A DNA stretch of 20,914 nucleotides from Ophiothrix spiculata (GCA_000969725.1 JXSR01S010512.1); one strand, 5' to 3'; shown: positions 1 to 9,793, counted from the first letter of the stretch. The notes: generated by a model not told the origin, from the sequence alone. Made by a program: numbers and translations.

Positions 1-34
1 TTTTATCAAAATAAGTTCATTTATAGTACACCTT

Positions 35-156
35 TTTGTACTCAAATTGTACTAGAATTGTACTTAAATCAGTGTTCCAAATGTGCACCTCTGGAATGTG
101 GTTTAAATAGTACATTTCGAGTACAGTACTAGAAATGTACTCGATTTCTTCCAGGG
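35..156 (-). mobile_element. GTAC-rich MITE, copy A (one end truncated)
   Basis: Short non-coding repeat full of GTAC words (GTACTCAAATTGTAC, GTACTAGAATTGTAC). Its sequence matches the reverse complement of 20629-20756 along most of its length: shared landmarks in the same order are AATTGTACTTAAAT, GTGTTCCAAAT, a CACCTC word, GGAATGTG, and TGTACTCGATTT followed by CCAGGG. It lacks the outer CTGGGAAAAATCG end present in the other copy, so it is truncated on the left. A near-perfect hairpin lies at 110-140, with 15-bp arms, one mismatch and a 1-nt spacer. Non-autonomous element; the transposase family is unknown because no clear target duplication is visible. Confidence 0.7.
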
Positions 157-193
157 TATGTTTGCCGCAAAGTTTCCTGCAAGCAAATACAAC

Positions 194-216
194 TATAATA
201 TACATTGTATATTATA
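194..216. repeat. Perfect AT-rich palindrome
   Basis: TATAATATACA at 194-204 and TGTATATTATA at 206-216 are perfect inverted repeats of 11 bp around a single T. It can form a hairpin or cruciform. No gene is next to it, so no terminator or operator role is claimed. Confidence 0.8.
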
Positions 217-1297
217 CAATATGATCCTTATTATTTAGTTCAAAGGAATAAAATTATCTTTGATACACTAAATATGTTTCATATACCCAGGCCATTGTAC
301 CGTTCAGCTCTAAAAGTATTCGAATTCATTAAAAGCATCCCTGGGATAACCGTTCTAAGGCTACGAATTTAAAACTATTTAGCTGTACATACTATTTGTA
401 ATCTTCTCATCTTAAGCAGACCAACATTCGACTTAAACTTATAACTCGTATTTTATCGTATGTGACAAATAGTGTCCCTGCCTGCAAAATACCGGATCTC
501 TATAAAGCATTATTCAACTTTACTCTAGGATTTTATCTTACCCTTCTATCCTCAGACATTTTTGGTGAACTTCTCAGTGTCTTCAGTTAAATCAAATATA
601 GTTACAACTAATCTCACCGTATCGTCTCCAATAATACATATAATGACACATGAAACCTGCTCCAACCATAAGCTAGAGTTTTCGAACATTTACAAGTCTG
701 AAATCTCTGTTACACTATTTTCAAGATTGAAGAGTTTAACTCACATTGTGTGACCAAGTATTGTTAGTGTACCCTTCATTCTCTGAATTAAAATACTTTG
801 GCCTACACGTAATTGATAAACCTCATCTCACTACAAAATATTAAACACAACTTAAATTTTAACTTTTAAATGGTTAATGTTAAAAGGTTAAACTTCAGAA
901 GCTTTTAGTAAAATAGTCACTTGCGACTTTTTGTTCATTTCCTAAAACCAACCTTTACCAAAGTACTAGTATTAAGTCTTTTAGGTTTATTACCATCGAC
1001 TGTAATTGTGGTAAAGAGAAGATATAGGCCTACAATATTATAGCTGAAACTGAAATTTGGAAATAAGGCATTCCGAAGTAGTTTGTTGTACCAAAAAGAA
1101 GATGAATCTTCTCACTAAATTACCAAGTTCAATCCTCTACACCTCATTTCTGACATTTAATCATCACATGGATTATCACTTCATATCAAGATATAAGAAT
1201 GATTTTATACAAAATCACAAAATCTATATTTACCTGTTGATTTTCTTAATTTTGTTTAATTTGCAACAGAAACTGTCAGAATGTTTTCGCACAGATC
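217..1297. other. Intergenic DNA, no gene recognised
   Basis: AT-rich single-copy-looking sequence. The open frames here are short, have no recognisable motif and no splice-site context. A perfect TAGGCCTAC word lies at 1025-1033. I see no RNA gene or convincing transposon end. Confidence 0.6.
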
Positions 1298-1327
1298 CAT
1301 TCATTCATTCATTCATTCATTCATTCA
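1298..1327. repeat. (CATT)n microsatellite, LINE tail
   Basis: About seven CATT units on the plus strand, read as (GAAT)n on the minus strand directly after AATAAAGTT. It is best explained as the 3' tail of the LINE at 1298-2056 rather than as an independent microsatellite. Confidence 0.9.
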
Positions 1328-2056
1328 ACTTTATTTCAATATCATCAAATTTACAAATATATACTTAAAACACACACAAAAAAATCATGATATTGAGGAC
1401 ATGCTTGAAAGGCAAGGTAGGCCTGAAGTAAACATACCCTGTTCAAACAAAACTAGTTACACACTCATAAGAAAACAAAAATAAGATAACAAAACCCCGT
1501 AAATAGTGAAGAAAACATACACATACACAAAAACACTTTAAACAAGACTTGCTCTAAGGTTTGCTTTTAATTGATTTTTAAAAAGTTTCATATTTTCACA
1601 TTGTTTGATTTTGCTATTTAATGAATTCCAAAAAACAGGTCCAGAGTTTCGGATAGCTGAATCAGAGAAAACTTTTTTTGTTAAGTTGACTCTGTAGTCC
1701 TGGGCATTTCTTGTAGCGTACCTGTGTTTTTGTGCATGCTTTGTAAAATAAGTTGAGAATATTTTGGGAAGTAGATTGTTATGATGTTTATACATAAAGA
1801 TACCAAGATTTAAGTTGTATGTATCAAACACATTGAGTAAATTATATTTTACAAATAGAGGTCCAGTATGACTTCTGTAATGACTTTTTGCCACTGTCCT
1901 GATTGCCCATTTTTGAAGTTTTTGACTTTAGAACTTTATCAAGATAAGTTTTATACGTGTTCCCCCATAATAACACACCGTAGTTTATATAGGGCATTAT
2001 CAGTGTGCAGTATAATGAATACAATATAACATAATATCCAAATGACATGAACATTA
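1298..2056 (-). pseudogene. CR1/L2-group LINE, 5'-truncated 3' end
   Basis: Relic of a non-LTR retrotransposon reading on the minus strand. Two overlapping frames give the end of the reverse transcriptase protein. The first (about 2054-1920) reads LYCTLIMPYINYGVLLWGN then TYKTYLDKVLK, which is the conserved block after the RT fingers and palm in CR1/L2-type elements. A frameshift near 1915 moves to the second frame (1894-1538), with LGIFMYKHHNNLLP, RYATRNAQDY and GPVFWNSLNSKIKQCENM leading to a stop after KANLRASLV. The 3' UTR on the minus strand holds AATAAAGTTGAATGAATG, a polyadenylation-like word followed by the short tandem repeat tail typical of this group. The endonuclease and the catalytic RT box are absent, so it is a dead 5'-truncated insertion. 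I am confident about the LINE; the clade within CR1/L2/Crack/Daphne is not resolved. Confidence 0.9.
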
Positions 2057-3051
2057 AAACGAAAACTAATATTTGTTTTCATAAAGATCATTCATATTTC
2101 AAATATCTGATAACTTACACCTTTGAAGTTGTATAAATAAATTAACTGGGATATCGGATATCACATCTGTATTATGAAACAGAATTCTTGAATTATTTAT
2201 ACTTAGTCTAGAGGCGGGAAAAATTAAGATAAATCCCCAAAGGATATCTTCAAATCAAATCAGGATTTACATTGACAAGCAATATTTTGTTCAACATCAG
2301 GAATATAGATTTATCAGATTCATAGATAATGGGATAAATTTCAAAACAAACTTCGTTTTTGTTTTTTTTATCACTATAAATGTAATTCGTCTAAGGTACT
2401 TCTTCAGAATTGTCTATTTGCTGGGAAAATTTTACAAAATGGCAAAATGGTCATTCTGACGACGTCGTCTTTTGACTAAGTGAGACAAAATACTGAGACA
2501 GTAAGTACGAACTTTGTTTTGACAAAACATATTAATATTTTGTTTAATAAATCAATTAATCTATATATTTTATAAATATATATATTTGATAGTTAATTTA
2601 AAAATGTCTTGTACGTCATGGGTGAAAACTTCAACAGAGTGATTTTTCTTCTCTTTCGGATTCCCGGTTTGTCGATTTATGAATAATGTGCTTTTTGTCG
2701 CAGTTCTTAGGTATATTTTTCTTGTCGGTTCCATTTAGTGATTCCGAAATAAATTTGAGAATGATTAAGAATCATGAAATCAATAATTGAAAGGTTAGTT
2801 GTTAATAGAAATATGTGTGCAGCTGTTTAAGATTATTTGATTTGTTGAGCAAGTTGATGAACATTTAAGCAGCCTGCTGACTCACCTGGCAATGTGGTAT
2901 TCATTGGTAATATGAAATAACACTATTGATATCTCCACATTTGAATCTATCATTATTCATTTTGCTTTTAACATTTGACTTTGTTTGCATCTGAGATAGT
3001 CATGTTCTTACATTAAAAGAAAAGTGTGTGTGTGCTATTACTTTTGATATA
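2057..3051. other. Intergenic DNA, no gene recognised
   Basis: AT-rich sequence without a readable protein fragment. It contains an AT palindromic stretch around 2560-2585, a GACGACGTCGTC palindrome at 2458-2469 and a short GT run near 3023-3034. I see no TIR pair or RNA gene. Confidence 0.5.
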
Positions 3052-3240
3052 CAGACTTGACATTAAATATGGAATATGTTTTTTCTGTTGGTTTCCATCT
3101 TGAATAACCCGCCATATCTTTGTATGTACGAATTTTGGAGACTTGTGCATTCTCATGTTTATGACTACACTTTTAAACTTCATACCAAGGGCATTTTAAA
3201 GCTCACTGAAGTGACACAGAGAAAATGGGAAACTCGAAGG
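3052..3240 (+). repeat. Left terminal inverted repeat of long-TIR transposon copy 1
   Basis: The outer part of the left arm is the best-conserved section. It pairs with the reverse complement of about 4230-4418, and is also found in direct orientation at 17987-18180 in the second copy. Confidence 0.85.
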
Positions 3241-3445
3241 TACAAATAACTCAGAAAATTGGGCCCAAAGCCGTGCACTGCAATATTAAACAAAGGAAAT
3301 GAATTTGAAACATTTTCTTTCATACGTTACCTAAAGATGTGAAACTCTACAGGGTTGATGAACACAATGTTAGTGATACTTTCTGATCAATAAATATTTC
3401 CTCTGTTCTCATTAAGAAGCATAAAACTTCATTACTCTCCATGGC

Positions 3446-3733
3446 ATGCTTTCCATTTTTTATTGGAGAGTTTTTTCGGGTATCTCAGCCAAAGCACCAA
3501 ACACAGCCCCACAACACTCATTCACCTCGGAGGATCAATATAACATTCTGTTAATCCAACGTGTTTTCAACTCAAATGTTCTCATAACTATTAATATCCG
3601 ACGATCTTATCGGGCAAGGAAAGAACTCAACAACCTGATCTTCCAGGAAAGTCCGGATTGTACAAACACGACGGAGGCGAAAGTTGTCATATTGGAGCAC
3701 AAAATTGTTTCCGAAGAAGCCTCTAGCCAATGA
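3446..3733 (+). pseudogene. Internal open frame of the long-TIR transposon, unrecognised
   Basis: A 95-codon open frame inside copy 1 starting MLSIFYWRVFSGIS. The corresponding DNA of copy 2 (about 18387-18690) begins with the same MLSI but has in-frame stops after about 30 codons, so the frame is not conserved as a protein. No domain, membrane segment or catalytic motif is recognisable. It starts inside the inner part of the left arm. It is most likely a decayed internal sequence of the transposon or a chance frame; I give it no function. Confidence 0.3.
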
Positions 3734-4229
3734 CATTATCAATGCTTCTAGAATGCATCTTTACTGATGCTGATGGAAGCTGCCTTCCAAGGTGATCAGG
3801 ACCGATTTTCACCTGCATGTTAAGCATCCAGAAGGCAATGTTACCTTCTTCAGGTTTCATTGTTGATAGCATGCACGCTTCAGTATAATCCTTCTCTGTA
3901 CATCTGCGGCCCTGATGCGTCCATATTGGCAGTATATTTTAAATTTAGTCGAAACTCTGAAGACAATGAACCACCATGTACATGAGTAACTTTAGACTGT
4001 GCTTGATACTTTGGCTGCTACACCTGTCCGAACTCTCCAATTACTATTGGAATGACCGCATGGAGAGTCCATGCGCCTTACGCTTTTTATGGATGACAAA
4101 ACAAACAGTGTTTGGTCATAATTAGTAACCAACAGTATGTAAAATAACCTTCTAAAATTTCAAGCGTCCAGGTAAAGTATTAAAGAAACTACGGCAAATT
4201 TAATTTCCGTAATTCAGTATCTTTTTGTG

Positions 4230-4418
4230 CTTTCAAGTTCCTCATTTTCTCTGTGTCACCTAGGTATACACAAAAAGGGTCTTGGTTCAAAGTTTACATG
4301 TACATCTACAAATATGAAGAAATACACATTCCTGGAATTTTCATATACCGAGATATGGCGGATTATTCAAGATGGAAATCAAAAGAAAAAATATATTCCA
4401 TATTTAATGTCAAACCTG
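4230..4418 (-). repeat. Right terminal inverted repeat of long-TIR transposon copy 1
   Basis: Reverse-complemented, this begins CAGGTTTGACATTAAATATG and continues through a TTTCCATCTTGAATAATCCG block to GTGACACAGAGAAAATG, matching the left arm. The second copy of the element lacks a recognisable version of this outer end. Confidence 0.85.
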
Positions 4419-4573
4419 TACATGTAGTAAATGTGGTTGCATATAAATATTCTGTTTTATTCCAGTGGATATTTACAATGATGATATATTCATTAAATGT
4501 ACATCAATGTAAAGTTTCAAAGAACATTTTAACGATGCTTTAATTATTGTTTTCGTCAATCGTTGTTTTACCT

Positions 4574-4854
4574 CAGTAGCCCTGATGTCGCAAAGTGCAT
4601 AATCTTAAATATAATATAATTCCTGGTACAACACAAAACCCCAACCCCACAACCCCATACACCCCACCCATAAACTGTCCTTGATTTGTGTAATGTGTAA
4701 CTTTGGACCTTAATTTTGTCAACATGATTACTCTTTATGAGGTCCAGATGTATGAAATTTTGATTTAAATTGTCGACAACTGTTTTGTAGACATTGAACA
4801 ATTGTCTTGCCTCTGCTGGCCCCCACGACTTAAAAAATTTCTGTTCACGCCACT
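4574..4854. mobile_element. Possible hAT-like short element (weak)
   Basis: On the minus strand the right end reads AGTGGCGTGAACAG followed by a T-run and GTGGGGGCC. This resembles the CAGNGGCGTA ends and adjoining G-rich stretch common in animal hAT-type short elements. A C-rich block at about 4638-4671 and a CAGTAGCC at 4574 could be the degenerate other end, but the two ends match poorly and no clean 8-bp duplication is visible. Confidence 0.25.
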
Positions 4855-4910
4855 CTTTAACTGTTTAACCTTTTTGACATCCCAAGTTGGGAAGCTTGGG
4901 AAAACTTTAA

Positions 4911-5331
4911 CGATCTTTGTCTCAGAGTGTTCTGACTACTGAGAGCTTGTTCTGCAACGGGAAGTGGGAGTTGAAGTTCGAGTTATGGTGTGTCTGGTAA
5001 GGGGACGTGATTGCCTTTCTTGGTGTCATGAGTAAAGTTTATGCTGCCGGTGAGATGGACACCATTAAGAAATTCAGTGAGTTTGGTAATATCTCTTTCT
5101 TGAACAATCTGAAGTATATCAGTTTTTAACAACATTCTAGAGGTGCAGAGGCATTGGATTTTACTCAAGATATTCAATGCGAAATCTGGCGACTACAATA
5201 GATATAGAGCTACCAATCGCTGTGTCAAAGCTCTGTCGGTAAATTTGACCTCTAGATGTAAAGTAAGTCGTGGTGCAGAGAAAATTCAGAAGTTCCATAA
5301 AGGATTCAAGCTTGGTATATTTTGGCTTTAA
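4911..5331 (-). pseudogene. Penelope-like element reverse transcriptase, fragmented
   Basis: Three consecutive minus-strand pieces read as the palm-to-thumb part of a Penelope-like reverse transcriptase. Piece 1 (about 5320-5164) contains LLNFLCTTTYFTSRGQIYRQ followed by IGSSISIVVARFRIEYLE, matching the family's TYF-F-G---Q and GSPLSPI-A---ME blocks, with the catalytically important context altered. Piece 2 (about 5130-4986) reads DILQIVQERDITKLTEFLNG and then INFTHD, matching the block just after the family's YxDD box and the I-FT-E block; the YxDD itself is missing. Piece 3 (about 4980-4925) reads FNSHFPLQNKLSVVRTL in a different frame, matching the conserved SVVRTL region. Stops, frameshifts and a deletion between pieces 2 and 3 make it inactive. 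No GIY-YIG endonuclease was found. The hammerhead-like motif at 6235-6305 is on the same strand about 0.9 kb upstream and may be part of the same insertion. Confidence 0.85.
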
Positions 5332-5372
5332 TTCAAACAGTTTTTAGGGGACAACCCTGTATTCAAAGAAAT

Positions 5373-5418
5373 GCATATGGTGCTTTTACATCAATACATT
5401 GAATGTTCACCATATGCT
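5373..5418. repeat. Short inverted repeat with 26-nt loop
   Basis: GCATATGGTG at about 5373-5382 pairs perfectly with CACCATATGC at about 5409-5418. It lies just upstream, on the minus strand, of the Penelope-like fragment. Role unknown. Confidence 0.5.
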
Positions 5419-5419
5419 G

Positions 5420-5878
5420 AAGTGTGACTGGTAATGTCATTCACTATTCCAGAGGAAACTAGATAGAGCATTCACATCAACCAGAGAAATCATTTACATT
5501 CAAACATACAAGCATGTGCTAATGACATCATTGAAGTAAAAGATAATGGCATTTTAATGAAAGAACATTCATACAACAACGTTGTCTTTGCCTGTTTGTA
5601 ATGTTCTCTTCTGTGAAGCATACTTTTAGAAACACGAGTTCTTAGTTAAATACAAATCGTCATGCTAATAAAATGATTGCCTATCTAACATTTTGGCAAA
5701 ACTGAGAAAATTAAGAAAAACAGTCTATTTTTAGGGTTCATTGCCTTTTTTGAACATGTCCTGTATAATAGTTTGGTGAATTAAAACGTAAATAATGGCT
5801 ATGTTTACATGTCTGTAGAAATATTAAGTAACCACCAAAAATCAAAGGCATTTTTATAAATTCAGAAATTATACAATA
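5420..5878. other. Spacer, no gene recognised
   Basis: AT-rich sequence between the Penelope reverse transcriptase pieces and the short tandem duplication. If the ribozyme motif upstream belongs to the same element, this would have to include decayed or foreign Penelope sequence, but I cannot read any of it as protein. Confidence 0.45.
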
Positions 5879-5981
5879 ACATGTTGTGAGTTAGGCAGAA
5901 ATATACAGTGAGTTAGGCAATTATATTACAACATGTTGTGAGATAGGCAGGAGTATTAATTGACATAGGCAATTGTATTTT
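5879..5981 (+). repeat. Two tandem 52-bp units
   Basis: ACATGTTGTGAG occurs at 5879 and 5931, followed in both by TAGGCAG and later by a TAGGCAATT word and a GTATT or ATATT end. This gives two diverged units of about 52 bp. Confidence 0.75.
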
Positions 5982-6081
5982 CAATAAGTCGCAGACTTGA
6001 GTTTAAACTTAAATGGCAATTTTAATTTGGACTTTGTAGAACATAATTAGAGAAAAACAAAGTAAGCCAACTCAAAGTGGA

Positions 6082-6092
6082 GGGGGGGGGGG
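6082..6092 (+). repeat. Poly-G run of 11
   Basis: Eleven consecutive G in AT-rich surroundings. It is a likely site of length variation or base-calling error. Confidence 0.9.
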
Positions 6093-6234
6093 TAACAACA
6101 TAAGCCTAATGTCAAGAAAAAATTAATGAAAAGAAAAAAAATTATATATAAATAACTTTGAAGGCCTAATATATGCACAAACAAAAAATATAACAAACTC
6201 ACCAAACAGCAATTAACAAGAAACAGATAATCTA

Positions 6235-6305
6235 CAAAAGAGACGGTTATTTATCGGACTGCACGAGCTTTCGGAAACGGTATACTTTCCTTCGTCTGGT
6301 TCACA
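6235..6305 (-). ncRNA. Hammerhead-ribozyme-like motif of a Penelope-like element
   Basis: Read on the minus strand: CAGACGA (6298-6292), then A, a 5-bp helix GGAAA/TTTCC (6290-6286 with 6277-6273) closed by an 8-nt loop, then GAAA (6272-6269), then GCTCGTGC. This is the order of a hammerhead core: CUGANGA, stem II, GAAA, and a very short stem III (GC-TCGT-GC). Penelope-like elements are known to carry such minimal hammerheads in their terminal repeats. The fourth core base is A where U is expected, so this copy is probably inactive. I could not identify a convincing stem I in the flanks. It lies about 0.9 kb upstream of the Penelope reverse transcriptase pieces on the same strand, which fits a 5' terminal repeat. 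Confidence 0.6.
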
Positions 6306-6717
6306 GGAACAAGAAATATAAACAAATAAAACTACAACAACATTTTCAAAATATATTTCCACAAATAGTAAAATGCACAACTTATCTGAAATGATTCCTG
6401 ACGCTGTAGAACATGTCAATATATTTTCTTATTTACTCACGGTATCCCTTAATAGAAAGATTAATTTATTTCAATTTCGTCAAAATGTTAGATACTAATT
6501 TTATTAGGGTGACGAAATGCTTATTGTAAGGATAGGTAAATGTACTGACAATTTGAAAGGTTTGTTATAGTAAGGCATGACAACATATACTCTCGAACTA
6601 ATGGGCAAGTTTGTTGTAACCACAGGCTTTGAAAAGAAAAGTTAACTAGAGTTCTGAAGAGATCTGAACACAGTATTGTGCATATAGAGTTAATTGCACT
6701 TCGCAGATCATGATTTT

Positions 6718-7640
6718 TGATGATTTTTAAAGAAATAACCTTTGACCGGAAGTGACATTTTGGGACCCCCGGATGCACTTGAAAATGTTTTATGTTGTTT
6801 CAATTACTCTAAATCAATTTTCAAGCAAATCCGAACATTTTGAGAATTTGTCCTTCACCAACGATTTTGACCTTTTGAGTCAAAGATCATCTAGATTTGT
6901 TGAGTTTATTTTTTGCAACCTATCCGTGTAAGTAGAATAATTATGTCACCTACCACTTAGCAGATATTTCTTTTTGATGATTTTTCAAAATTTAAACTGT
7001 GACCAGAAGTGACATTTTAGCCAATCGGATCATTTTCAAAAAAATGACCTTTGCCCTACGAACTTTGACTGTTGGGGGTTAAAGGCTATCTTGATTATTT
7101 AGTATATTTTTTAACAATATATTCGTGGAAATTTTATAATAATACCACCTTGCACCTGACGTACATTGATTTTTGTACCTTTGACTTGGTGTGTTACTTT
7201 ATGTAACCCCCAGATTATCTTTAAAACATTTTTATGTTGCTCAAGATGCCCTAAAGTACCTGCATGCCAATTTTCAAGCCAATTGGAACATTTTGAACAT
7301 TTGACCTTTGGCCTGTGAACTTTGATATTCGGGTCAAAATGTCTACTACATTTCTTCAGTATATTGTTAGCAATATATATGTGCAAGTAGAATATTGATT
7401 TATAATGATTTAAAACAATATTTCGAATTTGACCCGAAAGTGACCCTTATATTGTCATATTGATTTTTTTGACGACTGACTTAAGTGAGCTGACTAAAGA
7501 TAATGCATATGCCGAAACCTCATCGCAATTGCTCGTTTTCTATTAGTGCCGAAACGTTGTTTTAAAGCAAATCGCTTATTTGACCCCTGTGACCCTGCGT
7601 GATCTTTTGACCACAATGGTCGTGTGACATAAAATGAGTG
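6718..7640 (+). repeat. Diverged tandem array, about four 190-260-bp units
   Basis: A run of related units recognisable by recurring landmarks. GATGATTTTT or its variants occur at about 6718, 6976, 7168 and 7404. GACCGGAAGTGACATTTT, GACCAGAAGTGACATTTT and GACCCGAAAGTGACCC occur at about 6744, 7001 and 7431. A TTTTCAAGC-AAT--GAACATTTT block is near 6815 and 7267, with a shortened form near 7018. The GACCTTTG words common in invertebrate dispersed repeats appear throughout. The units are strongly diverged, so the array is old. Open frames across it are not conserved between units and are taken as spurious. Confidence 0.7.
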
Positions 7641-7908
7641 GGCCTCATTGTTATTGTGTCTAAGTTTGATGACAATACCTCAAAGCATCTTGGAATCATG
7701 ATCAGTCGATGCCAGAAAGAAGTAATAAAGATCCATTCAAAAACAGACCATGTTTTGCAAATGCTTATCTTACAATAATAGGAACACACAATAATAGAAT
7801 TGAAATATTTTAAAAACACTATGATTTGGAATTTTACTGAAACCAGACTAACTTTTTAAGTGCGTGTTCCTTAGCAATGTTTTAAAAGTAAAATCAGTAC
7901 TAATTTAT

Positions 7909-8078
7909 GCAAAATAGATATGAGTAAGAGTATGTTAGCAGTGTTTTTGATATATTTTTCATGAGCAAAATATATATGAGTGTGAGTATGTTAGCAGTGT
8001 TTTTGATATATTTTTCATGAGCAAAATATATATGAGTGTGAGTATGTTAGCAGTGTTTTTGATATTTTTCATGAGCAA
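7909..8078 (+). repeat. Three tandem 56-bp units
   Basis: TATGTTAGCAGTGTTTTTGA starts at 7931, 7987 and 8043, a constant period of 56 bp. Units 1 and 2 are almost identical; unit 3 lacks a few AT bases before TTTTTCATGAGCAA. The near identity means recent expansion, in contrast to the old array upstream. Confidence 0.95.
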
Positions 8079-8168
8079 GTGAATCAACATGTTACGTAAC
8101 TTATATCATCTATCTAAATAAAACAAATAGAAGTGGAGAGCTGGACATATTTCTCAGCTTTATTAATC

Positions 8169-8213
8169 ATTCGAAAAATACAGGGAAAAAATCTTTGCCA
8201 TCCCTGTACGAAT
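8169..8213. repeat. Hairpin-forming inverted repeat
   Basis: TACAGGGA at 8179-8186 pairs with TCCCTGTA at 8201-8208, and an outer ATTCG/CGAAT pair extends the stem past a 5-nt A bulge. Not assigned to any element. Confidence 0.5.
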
Positions 8214-8255
8214 AGACTCCTTCATTGGGTATGCATGTTATGCAAGTACTTGTAT

Positions 8256-8282
8256 CATTGATTGATTGATTGATTGATTGAT
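8256..8282 (+). repeat. (ATTG)n microsatellite
   Basis: About six and a half ATTG units without interruption. Confidence 0.95.
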
Positions 8283-8461
8283 AAACTTTGCGTCTGTTCT
8301 CTTAACAACCTTTTTAAAATTCCAATAGAGTCAAAACAACGCACCAGGAAAAAATGACTTTATGTTTATTCATTCGAAACTGCCTAGGTTGTCTTAATTT
8401 TACTTTTGTATATAAGATTTTTCAATCGATAAAATTCTTCTGTGTTCAAAGCATTTTGTTT

Positions 8462-8484
8462 TCTCTCTCTCTCTCTCTCTCTCT
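8462..8484 (+). repeat. (TC)n microsatellite
   Basis: About eleven uninterrupted TC dinucleotides. Confidence 0.95.
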
Positions 8485-9793
8485 TAATTTTCAAAGTATA
8501 GACCTTCTTAAACAGTTTCTACTCTTTCATAAGCACACCCACTTTTGAGCATGTGCACTTTATAAGCATTGGCATCGTCACAAAATAAGATTAGAAATTA
8601 CCGTATAACGGGTCGATATTAAACTGTAAGATACATACCAATAACTCGAGAGAACACATCAATGCCAACTTCAAACTTGACTTAATTTGGATTTATCAAG
8701 CGAAAAGTTCTCTCCCAGTAGCCCACCTTCAAGTGTTGTAAGATATTAACCACCAATTTATTTCTGCAATAAAAATCTGATACTTGATAGCAGAGTTAAT
8801 CTATTTGTTCAGCTATAAAGGTTCGACATTGCGTTTAAAGTTCAAGCTACCTATACTGATTAGAAATTGTCAATGACAATGCTGTGCCTATGTACTCGAT
8901 GTGCTTTAATGATTGAGTAACGTTCATAGTAATCACTCGAATGTACTTCGACTCTTATCTTAAAGGTTACATGAAAAGAAATATAAGTAGCTTTATATAC
9001 AATCGTTATAACAAAACAAAGTCGAAACCACCAATGTAAAATTTTAATGAAGCACAAATAGTCAACGATACTCAAAACAACTTTCAAATATAGCGCTTTT
9101 TTATGACCTCGAAAAACAATCAGTCTGAACTACCCTACTATGATGCTTACATACTTCGATAGCTTTGTCTTGACGTCGCGTCATGCTTTGTTTCATCTGG
9201 TGTTTTGATATTGTACATTGAACAGAAAGTACAAAGCGACAACTAGTATGAATGCAAGGTCGGATGACGTCGGTAAGGGTTCAGAGATTTTTGAGATCCA
9301 CGGATATTAAACAATACATATAATAGTTTACTGGGTGTATATTCCAGGGTCTTATGAAACTCTTCGTACACTAACAAGCGTAATCTCACTCAGCCAGTTC
9401 AAAAAGATTGTTTTTGAGGTCGTCAAATACAGGATTGCGAGGCGGTATATTTGAAAGCTTTTATGAGCATCGTGCATAATTGGAATTTTATGTTGTTGTT
9501 TTTCACTCCAAATGTATAAAAACTACTTGATAGTCTCTTTTCATGTAACCTTTAATTAATGAAAAATATATCTTATGTATGTATATCACATCAACATTTT
9601 TTAAGAAAACAGATTTAGATAAAATCAATTTGACCCAACCTGTGCAATATCTATTTTAGGTTAATTACTAAACACGTTGTTAAAAATGAGATTCGTCTAC
9701 AAAATGTAACACTAATTGTATGACAGACTTTAAATTAATGTTTGGTATACCATGCACATACACACCTCAAATATAAAATTTACAATTCTGACG
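8485..9793. other. Intergenic DNA, no gene recognised
   Basis: AT-rich sequence with only short, motif-free open frames on both strands. Slightly CpG-richer words occur near 9170-9290 (GACGTCGCGTC, GATGACGTCGG), but no reading frame or promoter arrangement accompanies them. No TIR pair or RNA gene was seen. Confidence 0.5.

Larger units (their letters stand above)
3052..4418. mobile_element. Long-TIR DNA transposon, complete non-autonomous copy 1
   Basis: The 1,367-bp element starts CAGACTTGACATTAAATATG and its right end, reverse-complemented, reads CAGGTTTGACATTAAATATG. Both ends are flanked by TA (3050-3051 and 4419-4420), consistent with a TA target duplication as in Tc1/mariner-like elements. 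The inverted arms are long, roughly 3052-3490 and 4010-4418. They share GGTTTCCATCTTGAATAA-type and ATGGCGG-type words near the ends, a GTGACACAGAGAAAATG block further in, and TTGGAGAG with GTATCTCAGCC near the inner limits. A second, longer copy lies at 17987-19432 in the same orientation. Relative to it, this copy lacks about 260-280 bp internally, near 3965. An open frame at 3446-3733 is interrupted by stops in the second copy. No transposase signature is recognisable, so the superfamily is open. Confidence 0.85.

Noticed and set aside
562..753. 63-codon open frame
   Set aside because: Serine/threonine-rich chance frame without promoter, splice signals or homologous copy.
6082..6092. Poly-G run as a G-quadruplex regulatory element
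   Set aside because: A single G11 run is not a good four-tract motif and may be a sequencing artefact.
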